Below, piece after piece: positions 27,431 through 35,763 of a stretch of DNA of 64,000 bases (the stretch's first letter is position 1; each line of letters begins with the position of its first letter). A model generated the notes under the pieces. It was not told the origin of the DNA and searched no databases. It saw only the letters and a list, made by a program, of their open reading frames with translations. Position numbers and translations under genes: made by a program. Source of the stretch: Joostella atrarenae (GTDB taxonomy: Bacteria > Bacteroidota > Bacteroidia > Flavobacteriales > Flavobacteriaceae); contig NZ_JAETXX010000010.1 in assembly GCF_021764745.1 (NCBI RefSeq), forward strand, positions 90,822-154,821, in the 5' to 3' direction.

Positions 27431-28939
27431 ATGAAAAGAAATTTTATTAAATTATTAGGAGTATCATGTCTAGCTTTATTTTTTGCTAGCTGTGGTGATG
27501 ACTTTTTAGTCGAAGAGCCGGAAGGGTCTATAATAAATGCAGATCAATTAGCAGAAGGAATAGAGAAAAACCCAGAACTAGGGGAGGCGACAGTAACAGG
27601 TATTTATGCAACTATGTTTACAACAGGGACTGGAGGTACGGATTCTCAACAAGATTTTGGACAAAAAGGCTTTGATGTTTATGGGGACATGATTTGTAGT
27701 GATATGGCTCTATCTACTAGTACTTATGGATGGTATAGGTCTAGAATTACAGAATATCAGGCTCCATTAGATTTCACTCAAGAGGAGAATTATCAAGTAT
27801 GGCGTTACTACTATAGAATTATAAATTTATCCAACCTTGTAATTGAGAGTTTAGGGGGTAATGATGCAATACCTGAGTCTGATGATAATAAATATACATT
27901 AGGACAAGCACTTGCTATGAGAGCGCATTCATACTTTTATTTAACTCAATATATGATAAATGATGTCGAAGCTTCTTGGACTTCAGCAACATTACCTATT
28001 TACATAGAGCCTGGATTTGTAGGGAATTCTAAATCTACTACAAAAGAGGTGTATGAATTAATGGAGAATGATTTAGTGAAGGCAATTGGACTTTTAGAAG
28101 GATATGGGAGACCGTCAAAAACACAAGTTGATGAGTCTGTAGCACAGGTTATTATGGCTTATGTGCTTGCGTCTAGAAGAGATAGATGGCAAGATGTGGT
28201 TACATATTCAAATAATGCATTGCTAAATACTAGTGCATCACCAATGACTACTGATGAATCTATAAATGGTATTCTAGGTGGTTTCAATACTGTTGATTCT
28301 CAAGGATGGATGTGGGGTGTCGATTTGAATGAAGACATTGGATTAAGCTTAGTTTCTTGGTGGGGACAGATAGATGCATATTCATATAGTTATGCTGCAG
28401 TGGGAGATAATAAAGCAATAGATGCTGATTTATATGAAAGTATGAAACTAGACGATGTTCGTAGAAATCAATTTTTTAATGATTCTTCTAGTACAAGATA
28501 CTTGCAACCACTAGATAAGTTTTATGATTCTGATAGAGTAATTTTTGGATCATCTCAAATTGTGAAAGCTGATTATGTTTATATGAGGTATGAAGAGCCA
28601 TTATTGCTTAAAATAGAGGGTCTTGCTAAATCTGGGCAAGAAGAATTGGCGAAAGTAGAATTAATGAATTTTGTTTCAACTAGAGTGTCAGATGCATCTT
28701 ACATCAATTCTTTAAGTGGTCAGGGATTAATAGATGAAATATATAAGCAAACTCGTTTAGAGTTTTGGGGAGAGGGTAAAAGCTATCTAGCAATGAAGCG
28801 TGGTAAAACAAGTATAAAACGAGCAGCAAATCATTTATCATTTGTAGGAGAAACAATGTCATTCGACGATGAAAGATTGACATTTGAAATTCCTCAGCAA
28901 GAAATTCAAGATAATAATAATATTAATTCTCAAAATTAA
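27431..28939 (+). CDS. SusD/RagB family nutrient-binding lipoprotein 2
   Basis: 502-residue SusD-like lipoprotein (MKRNFIKLLGVSCLALFFASC, Cys21). Conserved parts: YYRIINLSNLVIESLGG, LGQALAMRAHSYFYLTQYMIND, TTKEVYELMENDLVKAIGLLEGY, YMRYEEPLLLKIEGLAKSG and RLEFWGEGKSYLAMKRGKTSIKR...LTFEIPQQEIQDNNNI. It pairs with the receptor just upstream. No enzyme gene follows; the next element is the insertion sequence, so any hydrolase once attached on this side may have been lost or never present. Confidence 0.95.
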   Translation: MKRNFIKLLGVSCLALFFASCGDDFLVEEPEGSIINADQLAEGIEKNPELGEATVTGIYATMFTTGTGGTDSQQDFGQKGFDVYGDMICSDMALSTSTYGWYRSRITEYQAPLDFTQEENYQVWRYYYRIINLSNLVIESLGGNDAIPESDDNKYTLGQALAMRAHSYFYLTQYMINDVEASWTSATLPIYIEPGFVGNSKSTTKEVYELMENDLVKAIGLLEGYGRPSKTQVDESVAQVIMAYVLASRRDRWQDVVTYSNNALLNTSASPMTTDESINGILGGFNTVDSQGWMWGVDLNEDIGLSLVSWWGQIDAYSYSYAAVGDNKAIDADLYESMKLDDVRRNQFFNDSSSTRYLQPLDKFYDSDRVIFGSSQIVKADYVYMRYEEPLLLKIEGLAKSGQEELAKVELMNFVSTRVSDASYINSLSGQGLIDEIYKQTRLEFWGEGKSYLAMKRGKTSIKRAANHLSFVGETMSFDDERLTFEIPQQEIQDNNNINSQN

Positions 28940-29013
28940 TACTGTTATTATCAAGGGGATTCATTTAAAAAAAAAGTTTATTCTCTTGCTGATGTTATTA
29001 AATTTAATATCAA

Positions 29014-29035
29014 GAGGCTGTCTGAAAAGGCAGTC
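29014..29035 (+). repeat. Left inverted repeat of IS1182-type element
   Basis: Starts GAGGCTGTCTGAAAAGG and pairs imperfectly with the right end at 30622-30644. The segment 29015-29036 can also fold on itself (AGGCTGTCT-GAAA-AGGCAGTCT) and is followed by a T-tract, so it may stop transcription from susD2 into the transposase gene. Confidence 0.65.
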
Positions 29036-29041
29036 TTTTTT
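29015..29041 (+). terminator. Hairpin after susD2, within the IS left end
   Basis: 9-bp stem with two G-T pairs, GAAA tetraloop and TTTTT tail. Confidence 0.65.
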
Positions 29042-29076
29042 ATTGTCATTTTTCTAGTAAATTCTTAAATTTAAGA

Positions 29077-30615
29077 ATGAGCAGAAAAGTAGTTTTTAAG
29101 ACTTATGACCAAGACCAGCTAAGTCTTTTACCTCCAAGTTATGATGATCTAGTTCCAAAGAATCATCCCGTTCGTATCGTAAATACGATTATCGACCATA
29201 TTGACATTAGTGCTTTAGAAAAAAGTTATAAAGGTGGTGGAACATCAAGCTATCATCCGCGAATGTTGCTTAAAGTTATTATCTATGCTTACTTACGCAA
29301 CCTGTATTCTTCACGTAAAATAGAACAGGCTCTAAATGAGAACATCCATTTTATGTGGCTCAGCGGGCAGAATAAACCAGATCACAACACGATCAATGAC
29401 TTTAGAGGAAAGCGGCTACAAGGTCATCTAAAGAAAATTTTTCACCAAGTCGTTTTACTTTTAGTTGAACAAGGTGTTATTAGTTTAAAAGATATTTATG
29501 TAGATGGCACTAAGATTGAAGCAAATGCTAATCGTTATACCTTTGTATGGGGCAAGTCAATAAAAACAAGTAAAGAGCGTATTAAAAAACAGTTGAAAGA
29601 ACTTTGGTCTTATGTAGAAAAAGTCTATAAAGTCGAGCAGCATATCCCAAATACACCTGATTTTGAAGCGATAGATGCAGATAAAATTGAAGCCACTATC
29701 AATCAAATTAATGATGTACTACAAGGGAAAGAGATCGATAAAAAAGTAAAGCAAAAGCTTAATTATGCTAAGAAAAATTGGCCAACAAACATGGCTAAAT
29801 ACCAAAATCAGGAAGCTATATTAAAGGAAAGAAATAGTTACAGTAAAACAGATCCTGATGCAACTTTTATGCGAATGAAAGACGACCATATGCAAAACGG
29901 ACAACTTAAACCTGGATATAATCTACAAGCTTCTACCAATAACCAATACCTAACCAATTACACCTTAGCACAAACCACAGCAGATACCACTACCTTAAAA
30001 GACCACGTTAACGACCATATTGAAAATTATAACGAAACACCAGAAACACTCACGGCAGACGCAGGCTATGGCAGTGAAGAAAATTATACAGATTTAGAAG
30101 ATAAAAACATAACGGCTTTTGTGAAATACAATTACTTCCATAAAGAGCAACAGGATAAAAAGAAAGGAAAAATCAACCCCTTCCATCCAGACCAATTACA
30201 TTATAATAAAAAAACAGACACTTATTATTGTCCCATGGGGCAAGCCATGACAAACATTGGTAGTTATAAAAAGAAAACAAAAAATGGGTTTGAGCAAGAA
30301 ATACATCGTTACCAGGCTCAAAACTGTCAAGGATGCTCACTTAGAAGTCTTTGTCATAAATCCAAAGACAGTCGCATCATAGAACGCAATTACAATTTAA
30401 TGAGACTCAAAGCAAAAGCAAAAATGCTACTTACCAGTGAGCAAGGCATCGCCAAAAGAAAGCAACGATGCTGGGATGTGGAAGCCGTTTTTGGAAACAT
30501 AAAACACAATATGAATTTTAAACGCTTTATGTTAAGAGGAATTGATAAAGTAAATGTAGAAATCGGGCTAATTGCGATGGCACACAACCTTAAAAAGTAC
30601 AGTTTAGCTATATAA
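29077..30615 (+). CDS. IS1182 family transposase
   Basis: 512-residue DDE transposase. The N-terminal DUF772 domain (about 15-115) has HPRMLLKVIIYAYLRNLYSSRKIEQAL and DHNTINDFR. The RNase-H-like catalytic domain has Asp143 in IYVDGTKIEANANRY, Asp328 in LTADAGYGSEENY and Glu469 in CWDVEAVFGNIKHNMNFKRF. A four-cysteine group (C385, C417, C420, C426) lies in the insertion before the last catalytic residue. The reading frame is uninterrupted and full length, so the element may still be mobile. Codon use is slightly richer in CAA/ACA runs than in neighbouring genes. Confidence 0.96.
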   Translation: MSRKVVFKTYDQDQLSLLPPSYDDLVPKNHPVRIVNTIIDHIDISALEKSYKGGGTSSYHPRMLLKVIIYAYLRNLYSSRKIEQALNENIHFMWLSGQNKPDHNTINDFRGKRLQGHLKKIFHQVVLLLVEQGVISLKDIYVDGTKIEANANRYTFVWGKSIKTSKERIKKQLKELWSYVEKVYKVEQHIPNTPDFEAIDADKIEATINQINDVLQGKEIDKKVKQKLNYAKKNWPTNMAKYQNQEAILKERNSYSKTDPDATFMRMKDDHMQNGQLKPGYNLQASTNNQYLTNYTLAQTTADTTTLKDHVNDHIENYNETPETLTADAGYGSEENYTDLEDKNITAFVKYNYFHKEQQDKKKGKINPFHPDQLHYNKKTDTYYCPMGQAMTNIGSYKKKTKNGFEQEIHRYQAQNCQGCSLRSLCHKSKDSRIIERNYNLMRLKAKAKMLLTSEQGIAKRKQRCWDVEAVFGNIKHNMNFKRFMLRGIDKVNVEIGLIAMAHNLKKYSLAI

Positions 30616-30621
30616 AATCAC

Positions 30622-30644
30622 TGTAGCCATTTTTAACCAGACTC
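30622..30644 (-). repeat. Right inverted repeat of IS1182-type element
   Basis: Reads GAGTCTGGTTAAAAATGGC inward from 30644; counterpart of 29014-29035. Confidence 0.65.
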
Positions 30645-30647
30645 TTT

Positions 30648-31241
30648 TTATAGCTCTAATTTTAATTGCTCAGGTAATAATCTAAAGGAAGTTCTATGGT
30701 ATTTTGTCACTCCGTACTTTCTTATAGCTTCGCGGTGTTCTTTTGTTGGATATCCTTTGTTTTTTTTCCAATTATACATCGGAAATTCTTCATGTATTTG
30801 CTCCATATATGCATCTCGATAGGTTTTAGCTAAAATAGAAGCTGCAGCAATACTTAGGTATTTACTATCTCCTTTTATGATGCATTGGTGTGGAACATCA
30901 TTGTATGGTTTGAATTTATTTCCATCAACTATAATATGCTCTATTGGAGAGGTTAATTGCTCTAAAGCTTTATGCATTCCTAAAATAGAAGCATTTAATA
31001 TATTTATTTTATCAATTACATCTGGGTATATATGGGCAACACCAAAGCAGCTAGCGTCTTTTTCTATTATTGGTTTTAATAGCTTGCGCTTTATTTCCGA
31101 TAATTGTTTGGAATCATTAATAATATCATTCTTAAAATCAGAAGGTAAAATTACAGCTGCAGCAGTTACAGGTCCAGCAAGGCACCCTCTTCCAGCTTCA
31201 TCTGTGCCAGCTTCTATGAGTTTACTATACGATTTATACAT
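30648..31241 (-). CDS. rnhB: Ribonuclease HII
   Basis: 197-residue RNase HII, cutting the RNA strand of RNA-DNA hybrids and single ribonucleotides in DNA. Catalytic residues are seen in [15 protein letters not shown] (Asp14, Glu15), IIVDGNKF (Asp) and [15 protein letters not shown] (Asp). The C-terminus [16 protein letters not shown] is complete, although the IS end lies directly behind the stop codon. The minus-strand promoter box TAACTTTG is at 31293-31286. It is divergent from the porin gene. Confidence 0.96.
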   Translation of the reverse strand: MYKSYSKLIEAGTDEAGRGCLAGPVTAAAVILPSDFKNDIINDSKQLSEIKRKLLKPIIEKDASCFGVAHIYPDVIDKINILNASILGMHKALEQLTSPIEHIIVDGNKFKPYNDVPHQCIIKGDSKYLSIAAASILAKTYRDAYMEQIHEEFPMYNWKKNKGYPTKEHREAIRKYGVTKYHRTSFRLLPEQLKLEL

Positions 31242-31285
31242 TTTAATCGTTATTTATGTGCCTAGAAATGGCTATTTTGAACAAT

Positions 31286-31293
31286 CAAAGTTA
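31286..31293 (-). promoter_or_regulatory. -7 promoter element of rnhB
   Basis: TAACTTTG (minus strand) fits TAnnTTTG, about 45 nt before the ATG. Confidence 0.45.
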
Positions 31294-31368
31294 AAAACTT
31301 ATAGGTTATATTGGTGTTTTTGAGCATAAAATAATAAATACAGCTATCAGGATTTCGCTCAAATAATA

Positions 31369-31376
31369 TACCTTTG
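31369..31376 (+). promoter_or_regulatory. -7 promoter element of porin gene
   Basis: TACCTTTG fits TAnnTTTG, 17 nt before the ATG. Confidence 0.45.
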
Positions 31377-31393
31377 TTTTCAAATCAAAATGA

Positions 31394-33376
31394 ATGAAGA
31401 ATTTTTATTTCTTATTTTTCTTTTTAGTAATATTCCTTGGTGTGGCAAACGCTCAAGAAGAACCAGGAACTAGAGTAGTAAAAGATACCACACTTGTAAT
31501 ATCAAAGAAAGGAGAATCAGGTAAGAAGAAAAAGGACGATGATTTTCCAATAGAAGATTATAAGATTATTTCTTATGCTAGAGATACAACTACTTTTGAT
31601 ACAACACTTACGGTACAGAAGGAGTATAAGTACAACTATTTAAGAAAAGATGATTTTGAATTACTTCCTTTTGCAAACGTAGGACAAACCTATAATAAAT
31701 TAGGAGCAGATTTAGAAGAGAAAGGTTTTTACCCAAGAATGGGGCAGGAGGCTAAGTATAATAACTATATGGAAATAGAGGATATAGATTATTATAGAGT
31801 GCCAACACCAACTACAGAATTATTTTATAAAACGGTCATGGAACAAGGGCAGATTCTAGACGCCATGATTACTTTAAATACTTCACCTCAATTAAATGTA
31901 TCCATTGCCTATAAAGGAATGCGTTCTTTAGGTAAGTATCAACATATATTGTCTAGCACAGGGAATTTTAGATTTACTACAAATTACCATACTAAGAATG
32001 AGAAATATCAATTACGAGGACATTATACATCTCAAGATATTTTAAATGAAGAGAATGGTGGGTTAGCTGTTCCAGAGCAGTTTACATCTGGTGATGATGA
32101 GTTTACAGATCGTTCTAGAATTGATGTTAGATTCGAGGATGCTGAAAACTTCTTGTTAGGGAAAAGGTATTTTTTAGATCATAGATTTTACCTTTTTAAA
32201 GAAGCAGATTCTTTACGAAACTATGGACTTTCTATTGGGCATAAATTAACGTACGAAACTAAAACGTACGAATATCGACAAGACTCAGAAAATTCATATT
32301 TTGGAGATTCTTACCAAAGTTCAGACATTAATGACAGGGCTAGACTAAAGACGTTTAACAATCAGTTAAACCTAAACTATAATAATAAAATAATAGGAGA
32401 AGCTACTTTCTTGGTGAATTTCTATAAATACAATTATTACTTTAATAGTATAGTGGAGACCCCAAATGGGGTTATACCTAATCAATTGAGGGATAATGAG
32501 ATTTCTGTTGGAGGTAAATTTAAGAAGCAATTAGGTGGTTTTTTACTGGCAGGAGATTTTACACAGAATATCGTTGGTGATCTTGGAGGAACTACTTTTA
32601 ATGCTGAAATGGAATACCAGCTAACAAAAGATATTAATGTAGATGCTAACTTACATGTGTCTTCTCGTCTTCCTAATTTTAATTTCTTATTATATCAGAG
32701 TGATTACGAAGCTTATAATTGGGTGAATGTTGATACTTTTGAAAAGCAGAAATTAAGCACTTTGGAAGGGAGTATAAACTCTAAAAAATGGGGGAGTTTG
32801 AGTGTTGCATATACGGTACGTGATAAATACTCTTATTTTGCTGAAAATTTAGATACGGGAGATTCTATTTCTTCAGTTTTAGATGATGTGCAATTAGTGA
32901 CTCCAACACAATTTGATGGCTCTATAAATTCTTTAAAAGTAAAGCTTAGTAACGATTTACATTTTTTACGAAAATGGGGATTTGCAAATACAATCATGTA
33001 TCAAAATGTGAGTCAAAGTGAGAATATTGTTAATGTGCCTCAAATTGTAACAAGAAACACTTTATATTATTCTAATCATTTATTTAAAAAGGCTTTATAT
33101 CTTCAAACTGGTATTACTGCAAAATATTTTAGTAAATACTATATGAATTCTTATAGTCCCGTTTTAGGGGAGCTATTGGTTCAAGATAGAGAGGAAATAG
33201 GAGGTTTCCCTATGATTGATTTCTTTATAAATGTAAAAGTTAGACGAACTAGAATCTATTTAAAAGCAGAACACTTTAATTCTCCATTCGGAGATAATAA
33301 TTTTTATACAGCACCAAATTACCCATATCGAGACTTTATTGTACGCTTTGGAGTAGTTTGGAATTTCTTTACTTAG
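31394..33376 (+). CDS. Putative porin (Porin_10 type)
   Basis: 660-residue outer-membrane protein with signal MKNFYFLFFFLVIFLGVANAQ, a charged linker (KKGESGKKKKDDDFPIEDYKI) and a long beta-barrel domain. Family hallmarks are FELLPFANVGQTYNKLG near residue 95, MRSLGKYQHILSSTGNFRFTTNY and the C-terminal aromatic ending FIVRFGVVWNFFT, as in the flavobacterial family annotated putative porin (PF14121). It probably lets small solutes cross the outer membrane, with no known specificity. Its place divergent from rnhB is, from memory, a frequent arrangement in the family. Confidence 0.85.
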   Translation: MKNFYFLFFFLVIFLGVANAQEEPGTRVVKDTTLVISKKGESGKKKKDDDFPIEDYKIISYARDTTTFDTTLTVQKEYKYNYLRKDDFELLPFANVGQTYNKLGADLEEKGFYPRMGQEAKYNNYMEIEDIDYYRVPTPTTELFYKTVMEQGQILDAMITLNTSPQLNVSIAYKGMRSLGKYQHILSSTGNFRFTTNYHTKNEKYQLRGHYTSQDILNEENGGLAVPEQFTSGDDEFTDRSRIDVRFEDAENFLLGKRYFLDHRFYLFKEADSLRNYGLSIGHKLTYETKTYEYRQDSENSYFGDSYQSSDINDRARLKTFNNQLNLNYNNKIIGEATFLVNFYKYNYYFNSIVETPNGVIPNQLRDNEISVGGKFKKQLGGFLLAGDFTQNIVGDLGGTTFNAEMEYQLTKDINVDANLHVSSRLPNFNFLLYQSDYEAYNWVNVDTFEKQKLSTLEGSINSKKWGSLSVAYTVRDKYSYFAENLDTGDSISSVLDDVQLVTPTQFDGSINSLKVKLSNDLHFLRKWGFANTIMYQNVSQSENIVNVPQIVTRNTLYYSNHLFKKALYLQTGITAKYFSKYYMNSYSPVLGELLVQDREEIGGFPMIDFFINVKVRRTRIYLKAEHFNSPFGDNNFYTAPNYPYRDFIVRFGVVWNFFT

Positions 33377-33434
33377 TAGATGCTAGAATAGTTTTATAGC
33401 TTATTGTTTTTTGTGTAAATTTTAAATTATTGTA

Positions 33435-34526
33435 ATGACAATAGATAACTTCTCAAGAGATTTCCCAATAATTAGCCAATATACATATGCTAATACAGCT
33501 GCCTCTGGACTTATGTACGAAAGTTTGATGGAGTGGCGTCAAGGACATGACATCGATTTTTTAATTGGAGGAAGTAAATTTAGAGATTCTTTAGAAGAAC
33601 AAATTGCAGATATAAGAACTGCTGTTGCTGTTTTTTTTAATGCAGAAGTAGACAATACAATTCTTACACCAAATTTTTCATTTGCTTTAAAGACACTTGT
33701 AAATGGAATTGATAAACAGAAAAGCATTTTACTTTTAGACGGCGATTATCCTTCCGTTAATTGGCCTTTTGTAAGTGGCGATTTTAAATCTGTTACTTTT
33801 GCAAAGGTAGATCAACATCTTGAGGAAAATATTAGAGCAGCCTTTAAAAATAACCAGCCTGATATTTTTGCGTTTAGCATTGTTCAGTATATCGATGGGA
33901 TTAAAATTGATTTAAACTTTATTAAAGACCTTAAAAAGGAGTATCCTAACACTATTTTTATAGCTGATGGAACTCAGTATAGCGGGACAGAAAGTTTTTC
34001 ATTTAAAGACGCTGGAATTGATGTCTTTGGAGGGAGTGGTTATAAATGGTTGTTAGCAGGATATGGGAATGGATATATGCTTTTTAGTGAGTCTGTCGTT
34101 TCTTTATTATACCCAAAATCGTTAGCATTTGAGCCTCAAGAGGAGTCTTTTCAGAAGGATAAAAACCATTTAAAATGTCATTTTGAGCCTGGGCATTTGG
34201 ATACATTAAATTTTGGTAGCCTTTTGTTTTCTATTGAACAGTTTAATGAGATAGGAATGGAAGGGGTGACAAAGCATTTAAAGTCGTTATCGGAATACGC
34301 AGTAGAGAAATTCTCAGCGTTAGACTTATTATCTGAAGAAGTTGCTCAAAGACAAGTTCCTCATTCTACAATATTTAATCTCAATGTAGATGATAAAATG
34401 ATAGCAGCATTAAAATCTCGAAATATAATTTTTTCAATGAGAGGCTCAGGGGTTCGAGTAAGTTTTCATATCTATAATACCATGAAAGATATAGATAAGA
34501 TTGTTAATATTTTGAAGCATAAATAA
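33435..34526 (+). CDS. Class-V aminotransferase-fold PLP enzyme
   Basis: 363-residue fold-type-I PLP enzyme of the class-V aminotransferase / cysteine desulfurase superfamily. The PLP lysine is K204 in GGSGYKWLLAGYGNGYML, and the cofactor-binding acid and glutamine are D178 and Q181 in IADGTQYSGT. The NifS/SufS catalytic cysteine loop near the C-terminus is not seen (region RQVPHSTIFNLNVDD...RGSGVRVSFHIYNT), so it is unlikely to be a standard cysteine desulfurase. It is divergent in direction from and 2.2 kb away from the egtB-egtD operon. A C-S lyase role (EgtE-like) is possible but only suggested by proximity. Confidence 0.8.
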   Translation: MTIDNFSRDFPIISQYTYANTAASGLMYESLMEWRQGHDIDFLIGGSKFRDSLEEQIADIRTAVAVFFNAEVDNTILTPNFSFALKTLVNGIDKQKSILLLDGDYPSVNWPFVSGDFKSVTFAKVDQHLEENIRAAFKNNQPDIFAFSIVQYIDGIKIDLNFIKDLKKEYPNTIFIADGTQYSGTESFSFKDAGIDVFGGSGYKWLLAGYGNGYMLFSESVVSLLYPKSLAFEPQEESFQKDKNHLKCHFEPGHLDTLNFGSLLFSIEQFNEIGMEGVTKHLKSLSEYAVEKFSALDLLSEEVAQRQVPHSTIFNLNVDDKMIAALKSRNIIFSMRGSGVRVSFHIYNTMKDIDKIVNILKHK

Positions 34527-34677
34527 TTCTATTTTCTACATTTTTCTAATAAAATTTTATGCTTTTCTTGATTTCGTTAAGGCAGTTTTAATAAAACGAT
34601 AAATATTTGTTTTCTAGTTGTTTATCAAGAATTTAATTTATTCTTTTACATATAGAAATCAATAAATTTTATCTAAA

Positions 34678-34974
34678 ATGTCAATCACCAAACAATATTT
34701 AAAGTCGCGACCAGTTTGTAAAATTACTTTTACAGTTCCTGCAACAGAAGCTAATCAAGTTGTAGTTGTAGGCGATTTCAATGAATGGAACCCAGAGGTA
34801 ACTTCATTGAAAAAACAAAAAAACGGAAATTTTAAAGGCACTTTCGACTTGCCAAAGGATAATTCTTATGAGTTTCGTTATATCATCGATGGTGAGTATA
34901 CAAACGAAGAGGAGGCAGATGCTTTTGTATGGAATGATTTTGGAGGAGCAGAAAATGCCGTATTACACGTTTAA
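34678..34974 (+). CDS. CBM48 / isoamylase N-terminal-like domain protein
   Basis: 98-residue stand-alone early-set/CBM48 domain: CKITFTVPATEANQVVVVGDFNEWNP, LKKQKNGNFKGTFDLPKDNSYEFRYIIDGEYTNEEEADAFVWNDFGGENAVL pattern (given here with one residue skipped). The domain binds alpha-glucan-like polymers or mediates protein contacts (AMPK-beta-type). No catalytic domain is attached and there is no signal peptide, so it acts in the cytoplasm. Its stop codon directly abuts the stop codon of the convergent DUF5996-like gene, with no spacer and no terminator hairpin. Confidence 0.88.
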   Translation: MSITKQYLKSRPVCKITFTVPATEANQVVVVGDFNEWNPEVTSLKKQKNGNFKGTFDLPKDNSYEFRYIIDGEYTNEEEADAFVWNDFGGAENAVLHV

Positions 34975-35745
34975 TTAGAGTCGATCTTTAATTATCTCGA
35001 TAAAATTTTCATAAAGGTTTTCGACTGTATTTAAATCGTATTGCTCATCTATAGAAACGATAGCTCCATTCCATTCTCCTAAAACCCATTTCCCTCTATT
35101 AAGCGCAGGTAATTGGGTGTAATCTATTGTGTTGTCGCTCCATGCTTTAGCGTAATAATACGGGAGTTTATTAACTGTATTGTCAGCAATTGCATGTCCA
35201 AGGCTGTATCCACTATTTGAATTCACATTAACGAGCATGCCTGTGTCGAAATGGTGAGGCCAAACATAAATAGAAGAAGTGTCTTTATGGAGTTTTTTTA
35301 TGTGTTCTAATGAACGCTGAGATATATTACGAGCTTCTATAAGTTGATAAATTATTTTTTCATCTTCAGCATCTAGAGTTATAAAAGTATCAAATTCAGT
35401 ATTTATTTTAAACCCAAGATTATAATGGTAATCTCCAGCGCTCAATCCGAAATCTGAAATGGTTTCGCGTATCCATGAGTCGATTCCACTATGTGTTAAG
35501 CCCAATAGATCTAGTTCCTTAAATGTATCTCCTTTATGTATTCTAATAACAATATCTTTATAATTGAGTTCTAAGTATATTGTGTCTATTTTCTGAGATA
35601 GGAGTGCGCTATTCTCTACGGACCAGCATAATGCAGACTGACTATCATCTTCCCTTTTAGAGAGAAAGCTATTGCTAAATGCAGCTAAATATTGTGCTAA
35701 ATGATGAAACTTATTTTGGATGGTATTTATTAGTTCTTGCTCCAT
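34975..35745 (-). CDS. DUF5996-like protein, third gene of egtB-egtD operon
   Basis: 256-residue soluble protein of unknown function. It resembles the DUF5996 family in having a long N-terminal beta domain, then IYVWPHHFDTGMLV and a GYSLGHAIADN...LPYYYAKAW segment, which fit the family pattern WPxHFD...G.S.GD....PY.Y...W. It starts 18 nt after the egtD stop and so belongs to the same transcript. The conserved His-His and Asp could bind a metal, but no catalysis is known. A role in the histidine-thiol pathway (for example in sulfur transfer, C-S cleavage or protection) is inference from operon position only. Confidence 0.7.
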   Translation of the reverse strand: MEQELINTIQNKFHHLAQYLAAFSNSFLSKREDDSQSALCWSVENSALLSQKIDTIYLELNYKDIVIRIHKGDTFKELDLLGLTHSGIDSWIRETISDFGLSAGDYHYNLGFKINTEFDTFITLDAEDEKIIYQLIEARNISQRSLEHIKKLHKDTSSIYVWPHHFDTGMLVNVNSNSGYSLGHAIADNTVNKLPYYYAKAWSDNTIDYTQLPALNRGKWVLGEWNGAIVSIDEQYDLNTVENLYENFIEIIKDRL

Positions 35746-35763
35746 AACTTGTTGGTTTTTATG

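Larger units (their letters stand above)
29014..30644 (+). mobile_element. IS1182-family insertion sequence
   Basis: About 1.63-kb element with one intact transposase gene and imperfect terminal inverted repeats. Left end 29014: GAGGCTGTCTGAAAAGGC. Right end read inward from 30644: GAGTCTGGTTAAAAATGGC. About 12 of the first 17 positions agree. The right end lies three bases before the rnhB stop codon (30648-30650). A target-site duplication is not obvious. The exact ends are estimates (plus or minus a few bases). Confidence 0.8.

Noticed and set aside
19414..28939. Calling the SusCD block a polysaccharide utilisation locus
   Set aside because: No carbohydrate-active enzyme or sensor is adjacent, so the substrate class is not supported.
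33435..34526. Naming the PLP enzyme egtE or a cysteine desulfurase
   Set aside because: No desulfurase cysteine loop is visible and linkage to egtBD is only proximity on the opposite strand.
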